Positions 1 to 11,511 of a stretch of DNA of 64,000 nt are shown here, piece by piece. Below the pieces are notes generated by a model. That model was not told where the DNA came from. It did not search any database and saw only the letters and a program-made list of their open reading frames with translations. Source of the stretch: Petrosia ficiformis (lineage: Eukaryota; Porifera; Demospongiae; Haplosclerida; Petrosiidae); NCBI GenBank assembly GCA_947044365.1, contig OX345638.1, forward strand, positions 3,767,201 through 3,831,200, read 5' to 3'. The stretch's first letter is position 1. Every line of letters starts with the position of its first letter. Made by a program: the position numbers and the translations under genes.

Positions 1-3000
1 ATTTGTAAGTCTTGTTATTACATATAATTACAACTATTTTATGTGTTGAATAGACTTTCTCATGTCATTATTGAATAGATACAACTCATTCGCTTACATC
101 TAACATTCTAGAAACCAGAAAATGCTATTAAAATTTAATATCTGATGGTAAGTGTACACAGCAAACCCAGAAGCTATGTGTTGGAACTCTTACAGTTTCA
201 TGTGGTTTTCTAGTATTCATAGTACTTTTCATTATAATTTTTTAAAGAAAATTAAATTAAAGTAAACCGAACATTTGATTACAATTTGAACATTTCTCTA
301 TATCATAATAGGATTTCATTAATCTATGGGAAGAGTTACAAGCTGTAGGAATTGTAACTGTTGATGATATGTACCAATCACTGAAAGAAAGAGAAACAGC
401 TGCTATGGTAACCTCTACTCCTTCTACAGTAAACAAGCTGACAATGGAAGGATGGAAGGAAGTGAGCATTTTGTAATTTATATGATATTGAAGATGTAAC
501 AGAGAATAGCTGATTATAGTCCTGTGATTATTTCCACTTCTTTTATGTAGGGAAAAAATTTCAGTCCACCGACATCGCTTGGAACTCCCATCACTTTATC
601 TCTTAGTGATCAAAAAGATGAATCACACTTCTCTGAACAAAAGGAAGACAATGAGTTGGATGAAGATGAGGATATAGAAGAAGATGAAGAGGAAGAGGTG
701 GAGGAGGATATGGATAAAGAAGAATGGATTAAAGGAAAAGACTTCTTGTTCAAAGATGTAAGGCATTCTAGTTATCATTAACCCAGAATTATGTATTTAT
801 TTCTTGGAAAGAAACTAAACTATATTTCATCTTTGTTTGATATGCTTATCATCTAACATGTGTGAATAAAATATTCACTATTGTGTCAGGGGCAGAGGAA
901 ACAGGGGGTCAGAGGGCGTTCTTTAGTCCCTCTCACTCTAGTACCTAAATAGTTATGGTATAAGTATACTACATAATAATATTATACATTACTACACTAA
1001 TGCTTGTATTAATTTCATATGATCACGCACCCTGATTTTAGCTCTCATTTAATCAAGATTTTTTGTGGGCCATGCACCCAGACCCCCTAAGAGGGTTTCA
1101 GCCCCATCCCATTTTTACTTATCTGTCTCCTCCTCTGTGTATTGGTATCATGTGACTGTGTATATAGGACTACATATTCAACATGTTGATGTGATTACTC
1201 AACCACAACATCATGTACTTGAAAATATAGCTCATCATAAGTCATATGATTTCACCAGTCATATCTTGTGTTGTGATGTCATCTGGAAGTTATGAGTGAG
1301 TGTTAAGGTGTTTACTCTTTTGTTATAGTTACCACGACCCGTTCGACCAAGTTCTGCCTCTAAAGAAGGAATGAGACTATCACGAGGGCATAGTGAAATA
1401 AGCCTTCGTCAATCTGCAGCTTTTCAAAGCTTTTATAACGAGTACAACATCATGCAAGAGAAAGTACAACAGGTAATGAATATCATTCCATGTTACATGC
1501 ATTTTATCTTGTGAAACAAAATTCCCACTAATTAACATTCACAAGCAGTATTTGTACTGAACTTATGTGTATATTTGAAATACTTCTTTCGCTATAGATA
1601 TCTCAAGAACAGGAATCATTGAAGTTGAGCCTTTCTCGTGTTGAAGAAGAAAAGAAGAAATTGATTCATGAAGGAGAGGAAAGTGTGCAGTTTTTACAAA
1701 AGCAAAAAGAAATTGCAATAAAGTAATCTTCTTTTTTTAACTGTGAATATTGCAATATATAGTTGTATTGTGTCTAGATAATAGATATGTAATTAGAAGT
1801 GGAAACAGTGATTGTTTTAAACCACCAGCTATTTTTAAAATGTATACAATCTTTTTCTGCACAGGAAACTTCAAGTTGAACATAACTCCAAAACAAAAGA
1901 TATGGAGAAGTCTTTCTCTGAGGAACGTCAAACACTCCAGGAAAGAGCAGAAAGAAGAATTATGGCTTTGGAAGATCAATTAAAAGCAATCAAAGCTGAG
2001 GATGAAGTTTTACGAGAAGATGCCAAATATTACCAGAATGATAATGAGAAGTTAGTGGAACGACTTCTGAATATGCATGATGAGATCAAGCTAAAAGATG
2101 AGAGAATTTCTTTGCTGCAAAGGGCATGTGGATTGCCTAGTGAATCTGTGTCAGAGACTGATATAGAGATGCATGCATCAAGAGTCCAGGAATTGGAGAA
2201 TGAATTACAAATTTATGCAGAACATAATCAAAACCTCCTAGAGCAAAATACAGAACTAAATGACAAAGTAGATGAATTCAAAACAGAATGTGAGATGTTG
2301 AAGCAGAAAGTTGTGGAGGAACAGAGAAAGCGCCAGAGAATAAAATCTAGCTCCACAAAGCCACATAGTGCTCGAAGGAGGAGGGAATCTGGAGAACATT
2401 CTAAAAGAAGTGGTCATCTTCTTCCTTACAGTCTAGCCACACCAGTTACTACTCGTAAACTCTTAGAGGGAGTCGAAGCAGAAGGCCTAGAAATACCACC
2501 CAAAGAAGGTAACGAGGAGACAGATGAAGGTCTTATTGATATAGAAGACACTGTTCAAGTCTTTGATGATTCAAGTGAAGTGGAATCTGTTGAAGAGACA
2601 GAAGGCAATGATGTAGAAGATATCATGGCTAAGTCAAGTCAGTGTTAAATAATTACTAAGTAATAAAAAAATGACAAGAAGTGCTTTAAGAATAAATACC
2701 CTGTACAATATAACAAACAATGTGCATGACCCTACATAAGTACTTATGTCATTAAAGAACAAAAGTCACAGTATCTGTACGTCAATTTTATTGAAATGTG
2801 AGGGAAAGATAAAGTAGCCGTACTTGTATAGGGTTATGTAGTTGTCGAACTGTTGTTACCCATCCCGACCATATTTAAATACTTCTTGAGTTTTTTTTTT
2901 CATTTTTATAGAAACTGTTTTTTTTTATTATTCTTTATTGTATAATAATATGAAGTATGCTTTTTTTAACTATTAGGTACAAGTTTGCTTGAAGAACTCC

Positions 3001-6000
3001 GAGTCACTGACCAGAAAGAAAATCTTTTGAAAAGTGAGTCATTAATAAATTAAATAATGTGATACAATTAGCACCTGTTCATTTATAGAAATTTCAGAAC
3101 TTGAGAGTCAGAGATCAATTCTGGAGACAAGTTGTTGTGACCTCAAATCTCAGTTACTAACTCTAGAAGACAGTAAAGTATGTGTTAGTATTAGGAAACA
3201 ATACTTAATTATTTTATGCATGCATTGTGTCATTAGTTGCATTTACTTTCATTTTAGGTGGTATTAAGACAAAAACTTGAGGAAGAATTGAGGCATAAAA
3301 TGTATCAAAGTGCAAACTTGGACAAACATCTTGCACAGCTAAATAAAATAAAGGAAGAATTTGCAATTACACGGAAAGCTGTGAGTAGACAGATACATGG
3401 GGATGTTTACTAAATTGGGAATCCTATATCTAGTACATACTGAGCTTAGTTCGCATAAAAGTAGTGATGTACCAATATTGGTAATTGGTATTAGTCATTA
3501 TGAGTCATTATTTCTAGTATCGATATCGGTTGTTTCGGAAACATGTAACAATATTGTAATAAGTGTACTAATAATGTCATTTTTTGTGATTGTAAGATCA
3601 ATCAATAGTCACTTTTATTCATAATCATGGTAAATATCAGATTTGTGTTGGTTATCGGTACATATCTATTTGTTTATCACAATATGTTTATTGGTGCATC
3701 CCTACATATAATGTAACTAATTACACTTTGTACTGTTTAATTAGTCTTTTTGTAACTGTCCAAGTCACATTTACTCAAATTTCAACTATAATTATTGCTT
3801 TTTGCAATTAGGTCACAGACAAGATGTTAACTAGTGAAGATGTTGTCACTCGGTATTTACATAGTCTGGAGACTGATTATAATCAGTTTGTTACTGAAGA
3901 TGGTATTGGTGAGGTAACACTCGAACTCTATGAGAAAGTTTCCAGTTTGAAGTCCCAACTACAAGCAAGTGAAGCAATTATCGAAGAAAAAAATAAAGAG
4001 ATCCAGAATTTACGAGGTGAAAATATCACGCAAAAATCTCACATAGAAGACCTACATAGTGATATTACATCTCTTGTGAGCACATCAGAGGCACTCAAGT
4101 TGGAACACCTTGAACTTCAATCTCAGTTGCTCACTTCGGAAAACAATGAGAAGAAGTTGGATGAGAGCTGTAAGACACACTACCAAGCAATCAAGCAACT
4201 ACAGATGAAAATTGAAAGTCAAGAACGAGAGTTGAAGATGCGAAAAAGTGAATCTGGCTTGGCGATCCATGACCTCACCAAAAAAGAAGAGGAATGCTCA
4301 ACCCTGCAAGAAAAAGTTCAAACGTTAGAATGTGAGCTTCTCAGACTACATGCCACTAAAGAACAACATCTGGAGGATATTGGTGAGCTTGAAACACAAT
4401 TAGAGAAGGCTCGTTTTGAATTGAAATTATCAACAAATGAGAATACTCAGCTACAGGAAGATTTAAATTCCTCACTTGATGAAGTTACCAAACATACAGA
4501 AGAGTTATCAGAGGCATACAAGCAAATATCCAGCCTCCAAGATCAACTGTCGAGTTCGAAAAATGTGGTTAGTCCAACAGCTACGCAAGAGGAAGCATTC
4601 ATCTTACATTCGGCCTCTTTGTTGGCTTCACCTAATCGTAGTATATCTTCCAGCACAGACCAATCTGAGATTCTCTTTCAAATGAAGAGTCAACTCCAAC
4701 AATTACAGAAGGTTCTCGTTAACAAAGGTGGAGAGGAAGACACAGATTCGGAATTTTCTGTTGTGAAAGAGCTTCTAGCAATCAATACAACAATGGAAGA
4801 GAGTTTAATGAATCAGCAACAATGGCATGATGCTATAATTGCATCTAAAGAGGACCATATACGAATGCTTGAAAATCAGTTAGCAGAAGCTGATCATCCA
4901 GTGATCACAACATCAGAGAAAGTAAGAATTTCAAGAGAGTATTTCTGTAAGATGTTGTCTCAATTTTCTGAACATTCCAATTCATCACTTCAAAGTATAT
5001 TTAATCGCATACAAGCTCTGAGCTACAGAGTAACTGCTCTTTCTGTTGCTCTCAAGGATGTCAGTATAATGGCACCAAATGATAATGATCATGCTGTAGA
5101 AAGCCTTTTACTTGATCTAGATACAAGCCATGCTACAGTAGAGAGCTATCAACAAGAGGTTAATCTGCTAAGTACAGGATTCGAAGAGTCACGAGAGAAA
5201 CTAAACGACTCACAACAGAAAATTACAGATTTAGAGAATTCTAAAGAGGATGATATAGAGATCCTTAACCAGGAGTTGAAAGCCGTAAAAGAAGAACTAA
5301 ACAGAAGCAGAATGGAGGAACATGCGAGAGAAATGGTCATATTACAGCAAGGAAAAGAGTTGGAGGAGAAAGAGTTGAAGAACAAAATCCAAAGTAATAT
5401 TGTCCAAAGACAGAAGAAAGAATTAGAAACGTTGAACCACTACCTTGGTAAAGCTAAATCTCGACAACAGCAATATAACACGCAGAAGAAAGAAAGAGAA
5501 ATGCTACTTGAGCAGCAACAGCAACGCATCTTAAGCACGAGTCTGGAGATACAGCAACTCAAGCAAGAGATAGAAAGATGTCACAGTGCTCCTGAACTAG
5601 GTGATGAGAATACCAATACACTAGTAGATGAAGATCTTACGCTTCCACTTCTCAGTCCTAAAAATGTCGCTTTGCTCCTCAGCCAAGAAGCGAAGGAGGA
5701 GATAGAAAAACTTAAGGCAGCTCATGAAGCCGAAATGTTAACTGTGAGTGATGAAGTAGAATAAGCAAACACATACTGCATTATACATAATTTATATGAG
5801 TAAAGAAAAGTGCTTGCATGTAGTTAGTAACTTATCAATTATGAGAAACTATTTATATTCTCACATTATTATAAATGTCAATATAATGGTTTTACAAGAA
5901 ACATAATGATTACATGAAATAGAAATGATTCTTTTCGAAGATCAACATAGGTTGAAAGAATCATTAATGTCAATAAATATTCTCTTTCATTTACCCTGTA

Positions 6001-7316
6001 TAGCAAAAAGAATCAATGCAGACAGCAGAGGACTTAATAACAATTATGCGTAGACAACTGCATGACCTGTATCAATACCTGGTTGATCCTTCTGATTCAA
6101 CAGCATCTGATTTGCTTGAATACTCCGATCTTATTGCTCATATCAAAGAGATGTTTGATAATTTGAAATTGGAGGTAATATTTATTGTTTCATCATGTGC
6201 TTCTGTATGTATTGTCGCTAAAATTTGTAGAGCATGCCTGAGGTGAGGCTATCATGGCTATGCTCATCATATTCACATTCATGCATGTAGAACCTTGCTG
6301 AGCCCTTCTCTCTCCCTTCCCCCATTATACATAAACAATCATTTAATCTGAATGTATTACCGCATATTTAATTATTTATATATTCCCAAAAACTGGCTAA
6401 ACATAATATCTAAATTACTAGTACTAAATCATGGGACGTAATTATTATGCTTGACTTCATTCGTATAACTATTTAGTTATATAGAAAGCCTTTATGTGCA
6501 TGGAGACTGGAGAGACATAAGGCTCAACGTGAGGGTGGTATCTTAGCTAAAATGTTTTATACCCTTTACATAGCAGATGAGAGTTTACTACTCATAATGC
6601 GATCATTAATGTGAATTTAACATTCTTAAATACTTCACCGCAGGTGTTACATGGAAAACAAGAGTGCTACAATGTAGAACAGAGACTAAAGACCAAGTCA
6701 GAAGAATATGAATCATTATATTCTGAACATGATGAAGAGGTGATTCATTCCCCATTGTTTTACTCTATTAATTCTAATTTTAATTCATAATTACAGATAA
6801 GAGCTGTTATACAACAAAAGGAAAGTGTTCAGTCTAGACTAAACGATATGGAAGACAAATTTGAGCATCTTTTGTTGAACCAAGAACAACAGGTGAATGA
6901 CATATACCAGGAGCCCATAAAACTATGGCTCCTGCTTATACATGTGTGCCATAATTATATGTTAAAATATCAATATTAATATTTATATATAATAATTATT
7001 ACAGCAATATAATTAGCTATTGTAAATTATCATAATAATTATTAATGGTTAAGTCAAAAGCATACTTTTACTTTAGTATTGAAGTATAGTAATTTTAATT
7101 ATCCATAATTGTTTATAGATACTCGAGTTTCAATCAGAATCTTTAAAAGCAAAGGAGGAAAAAGCTATTTTAGTAGAGACTCTACAGGAGACAGAAGTTG
7201 AATACGTGAAAACTCAAAGGAATCTTTCAGATTTGGAAGAACAGAAAAGTTCTCTTATTGAGCTGATTCAAACTTTGAGTGTAAGAGCTATTCACACTCT
7301 CAGTGAAATTATATAA
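1..7316 (+). CDS. Long coiled-coil protein, multi-exon, 5' end outside window
   Basis: Thirteen exons join in phase: 312-461, 551-757, 1329-1472, 1598-1722, 1865-2637, 2977-3033, 3089-3177, 3258-3380, 3812-5743, 6004-6174, 6644-6739, 6797-6892 and 7119-7280. They give about 1375 residues. Every junction has GT and AG at its ends, and codon phases match throughout. A GTAAGT donor at bases 5-10 shows that an earlier exon lies upstream of the window. The product is almost entirely heptad-like and rich in E, K, Q and L. It has an acidic D/E run (exon 551-757), a basic S/R linker (about 2340-2400) and no membrane segment. The first visible exon has a leucine/tryptophan-rich start (FINLWEELQAVG) that could be the edge of a helical or EF-hand-like domain; I could not settle this. 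The likely role is a centrosomal, Golgi or cytoskeletal scaffold, but I do not recognise the orthologue. After 7280 a GTAAGA donor is followed in frame by TAA at 7314-7316, so that exon may be terminal. Confidence 0.75.
880..1140. repeat. Interspersed repeat, copy 1
   Basis: Lies in an intron of the coiled-coil gene. The stretch with ACAGGGGG, then GCACCCAGACCCCCTAAG, then CCCATTTTTACTTA also occurs at about 23170-23500 in the same order. This points to a dispersed element of about 300 bp. No coding sense was seen. Confidence 0.5.
2638..2976 (+). other. Intron with alternative stop and an old TIR-type repeat
   Basis: The upstream exon reads through to TAA at 2646-2648, but a GTCAGT donor at 2638 in phase 1 joins exactly to the phase-1 exon at 2977. 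A retained intron would therefore give a short isoform. Bases about 2715-2960 (ACCCTACATAAGTACTTATG at the left; a poly-T and CATTTTTAT stretch at the right) resemble the palindromic repeat at 48406-48715, in a much older form. Confidence 0.45.
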
Positions 7317-7654
7317 CTACATATTTCATATAGATCTACATTTATATTTTTAAAATATCTCTAATTATTACAATATTATAGTTACAAACTATATATATAC
7401 TGCACAGATGTAATAATTCTGTTGATTATCTATGGTTATGTCATCACCTATATATAATGTGTACCTATCAAATGCATGTATATATTATAGGGTGATATAT
7501 AGAATCATTCACAATTATGGTATATACAAACACTAGTACTTGCATTTACATTTTCATTTCTGACATAAGATTCATTTCTTTGTTTTTCTCTTTCAAATTT
7601 TGAGAAAAAGACATTATATATATATAACAAAAGGAAAGGAATCTTGTGTTGTAA
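7317..7654. other. Intergenic, nothing recognised
   Basis: AT-rich spacer between the coiled-coil gene and the decayed CABIT fragment on the other strand. I see no exon, tRNA or clear repeat apart from short TATA runs near 7615-7627. Confidence 0.5.
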
Positions 7655-8410
7655 AAAGAAGGCAACCATCACAACAGTGGGATTGTCATGCTGGAATCAA
7701 ATGAGCATCTTGAACAACCTGTAAAACCAGTTTGTGCTTTATTTTCAGTTGCTGAGATACATATCTTAATGCTCAAAGGATGAAAATTCTCAAAATGTGT
7801 CTTATATATATTTCTCACAAAGCTGTTGTAACCTTCAAGCTCAACCAGCTCAAAAGTGATTGGTACCTTTGTCAATATCTTCACAATACTTCCTGTCCTT
7901 CATTTGTTTGAATGGTAGGATCTGGTACAATAAAATATTGTTCTGAACATAACATAGTTAGTGTAGATGCCCACAGTCATTTTTTTTCTTCATAAAAAAT
8001 GTGTAATTTGATTTTTGACAAAGTGTGAAAGATTTTCATTGATTCATGAACAACTAAATGTCAACTTTGAGTTCACTGGATGGTTATGCTGATACACTTC
8101 AATTTCCTCTTTAGCAAATTAGGATGCCTTTTATTCCCCAGCAAAACATTTCCGAAGCATTATGATCACTTGTGGCAATGAATTTTAAATAGATGAAAAC
8201 ACTATTCACCAATCTTGCTGTGTTAGACAAGTGAAACTGCACAGAAGAGTCGATAGGTACTATTAGTTTCCTCCCTGAAGAACTAACAGCATGGACTATC
8301 ATTGTTTTCTTTATGAAGTGTATATCAAACGATTCCCCATATTGAAGTGAATTTTCCCTACCAACTATAATCGACAGTTGGATGGAATATCAATTGCATA
8401 GATCAAGTTC
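7655..8410 (-). pseudogene. Decayed CABIT-domain fragment
   Basis: Two short open stretches (8302-8111 and 7884-7669) align in order with the CABIT exon of genes A and B. The first carries IVHAVSSSGRKLIVPIDSS, like VVHAVCTHSRKKLIIPMNSS in gene B. The second carries KVPITFELVELE and NFHPLSIK, like NVPISFELIELE and TFHPSHIK. The intervening sequence has stops and frame changes, and both the proline-rich start and the 3' end are missing. It lies just 3' of gene A on the same strand, so it looks like an old tandem copy that decayed. No SAM exon follows it. Confidence 0.8.
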
Positions 8411-8469
8411 AATAATAATAAATGATGACAATATTACATGTGTATATAAAAGTTATAACACATGCTAAA

Positions 8470-8765
8470 GGGCATTCACATGCATTCACTTTGTCCTCAG
8501 AAAAATGTTCATAACATTATTTTGGAATGACCAACAATCTTTTTAGCTGCACCATTTTCATATTATTATCCTTAGTTTCCATTTTTTTGTGCATGTCAAA
8601 TTTCAATTCATTGGACAAGCATGAAAAAATTGACTTTAAAAGCTATGTATACCCAAAAGATGACACAAAACATTTCTTCTCAACATATCCAATAATTGTA
8701 TGTACCCAGAAATTATTTCACAAATGACACTATCCCATATAGTTTTGCTTGTCAATTTTGCCACA
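8470..8765. repeat. Interspersed repeat shared with 26.1 kb and 17.2 kb
   Basis: Contains CCTCAGAAAAATG, then CACCATTTTCATAT, then TTTTTTGTGCATGTCAAATT. The same order occurs at 26145-26290 and, inverted and shorter, at 17225-17290 inside the TIR element at 17103-17352. It is therefore probably the body of that TIR family. Confidence 0.45.
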
Positions 8766-8887
8766 ACCAGTATGCAAAATTCATTTTCTTTATGGACCCC
8801 CGCATATGCATAGCAGATTAAATAAAAATAACAAGTTTAAACTGTTATAATATAAATAGCAATGTTATGTATGCACTATTATTTATT

Positions 8888-11357
8888 CTATTGGTCAGAT
8901 TCAAACAGCTCATTAATAGATTGTCGCCCATCTATTATTCTCATTAATTTAATCCTATGGATTCTAGAGTTGATACCAAGTTCAGTTTCAAGTATCTCTT
9001 CATCAAATTCAGAGAGAAGTGACCCTGTTATGCTTTCTTCAATAAATTTATGCTTATATATACTGAGACCAAGTTTATCTAGTAGCTGGAGTACCTGAAG
9101 AAGAAAGCTAGTATAATATAAGCATCAATTTGTCTCTGCATACCTGATCAATGGACAAGTTTGTGAGGAGCTGCTCGCAAGGAACATCATCATCGGTAAC
9201 AGTTTTATTCATATAATTCTTAACCTTTCCACTGTCTTTTCTACAGTCTTTTCTACTGTTCATATGGTTCAAATCTAATGTGGGAATATGATGAACAAAT
9301 GTTATGCTAATAATGGCACTATTCAATCATGACTAAATGTACCATGTAATAGGGAATTGATCAGACTCACCAGGGCTCAATAATTTAAAAGCAAATTTGT
9401 GAAAGTTGCTTCTTATAATAATACCAGCAAACAATAATTATGCCTATCAGGCAAACTAACCTCCATCAACAGTCAGCCTCAAATTTTCAAGATACTCAAT
9501 TAGTTCACTGTTACTATTCTGCAAGTGCAGAAGTTCTTCCTTTATTGAACCAGAGATAGTTGCTGGTTTTGTGCAATCTGTATGAGTTGAATCAGTGGTA
9601 GAATACACTCTTAAGGAGTGATCAATCTGTTGACAGGAGTACTTCCTCTGCAAAGGTGTACGCAAAACAGAAACATGTTTGTCAGTAACTGGTAATTCCA
9701 CAAATGAACAATTATATTGTTCTGATGAAATAAGATAACGAGATGAAATTGTTTGTGGAACAAATGTTGGGGGTTGAATTACTTGTAGAGTTAATGTTAC
9801 TCCATTTTTCCATGCTTCACCATCTTGAACAGATTGAAAAACCATAGTTTGCAAACTAGATGTTAATATGGATGTATCTGTAATCACTTCCTTAACGCAT
9901 GAAGGATGAAATTGTTCTAAAAAGGTCTTGCTATTCACAAAAAGCTGTTGTCTTTCATCTTCCTCAAGCTCAAACACTTCAAACTTGATTGGTACATTTG
10001 CCAAGATCTCTACACAGCTATCAGTGATTCCTTTAGTCGTTTCATGGCTATGATATGATGATGCAATAAGGGATTTTTTTGAACACAACATAGTAAGTAT
10101 ATGTGGCAGCTTCAATAGTCGTTGCAGTTTTCTCTCTGTTGAAAAGAGCTTGACTTTAACTGGAAAGTTCAGATGCTGTACTACCTCTGACAGGTAAAGC
10201 TTAATTTTCGATAAATCGGTAGTAACAGAGAGTTTTATTGACTCATGAAGAACTTTTAGCTTATTAGATGGTATGCTAACACATTTCAACTGCTTTCGGC
10301 CATTAAATTCTTTTAGAACCAAAACTTCCCCTTTAACAAATGAGGATGCCTTTTTCTTTCCAGCAAATATTTCTTCAACTGCTACTACTTGTGGCAATGG
10401 ACGTGATTGAAATAAATGGTGAGTTGTTGGGAATGAAAACTCAATTTCAGCTATGTCAACTGGATCGTACATTACGCTACACTGTATAGAAGAATTAACA
10501 GGTATTATTAGTGTCCTGTCTGAATGAGTACAAATAGCATAGACTACAGTTGTTTCCTTCAAGCAGTGTACATTAAGCAATTCTCCAGCAAGTAGAGAAT
10601 TTTCTCCATACATGGACTCGCAGACTGATAAACGGAATGGAATATCACTTGCAAATTTATTTATAATCTCTAGAAGTGGCAATTGAGGTGATATTTTGAT
10701 TGGTTCATATATTTGTTCTGCTCCAGTAGGATGAAGCTTTGGGTCATTCTTCTTTTTCGGATTTAATGAACTGTTTGTTTCTTCAGATGGACCTTGCTGT
10801 TTTGATACATGCTTTAAAGGGACAGGTTTTGAATGTATAGCATAAGGTAAACTTCTCTTTGGTCTCAGAGGTAAGGGGGGACGAAGTAAGGTACTAATAT
10901 CTTCACTTTTTCTTTCTTCATTTGACAGATTGTGTGTACATATCATACTCAACCTTAATTATACAATACAAAATAATTATGATTAACTGGGCTTAATCAA
11001 GTTTACAAACTTACTTAAATGTTTAATACATACACATAATATAGAGTTAATCCACAAGCAATGATAGTAAAATATATAAGACTTAGAGTGATCCAACAAT
11101 TGATATAATTATAATAATATATATTATATATACCTAGCAAAAAATTCCCGATGTACGGTATATATTTACCATAGGCCAGGAAATGTTCTTACTCGTGAAT
11201 GAAAAAGCTGTTTTCCTAAATACTCATTATAATATTACACTTACTGTGCACTTTTAAACATACATAATTATATATAATCTGGAATTTATATAAATACCTA
11301 CCTCTCTAATCCTATATCGACAAATCTCTCAGTATGCAGCGAGTGTGCCTCAGCCAT
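8888..11357 (-). CDS. CABIT-SAM adaptor, THEMIS/GAREM-like (gene A)
   Basis: Four exons join in phase: 11357-11302 (start MAEAHSLHTERFVDIGLER, phase 2), 10953-9461, 9274-9144 and 9094-8888 (stop TAG). They predict 628 residues. Exon 2 opens with a proline-rich stretch (LLRPPLPLRPKRSLP) typical of SH3 ligands. It then carries about 400 residues matching the tandem CABIT layout of THEMIS-type proteins (IPFRLSVCES, GELLNVHCLKETTVVYAICT, LPQVVAVEEIFAGKK, ANVPIKFEVFELEEDERQ). Exon 4 is a complete SAM domain (LDKLGLSIYKHKF, SLLSEFDEEILETELGI, RIHRIKLMRIIDG). In known families CABIT proteins act downstream of tyrosine kinases through GRB2; a similar cytoplasmic adaptor role is inferred. Exon 2's acceptor (ATAATTAAG) has a weak pyrimidine tract. 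The protein is clearly a diverged paralogue of gene B. Confidence 0.8.
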
Positions 11358-11511
11358 AGCTTTCTCTTCGCGGATATAAACAATTATTATAACCAGTAAA
11401 GTTAATAACCTCAGTTATATTTATCAAAATTTCACAAAATCACATTGACGTTACATTGTGTACTACAAAATCAAAATGTTAAAAATACTGTATTAGTAAT
11501 TTTAAAGCATT

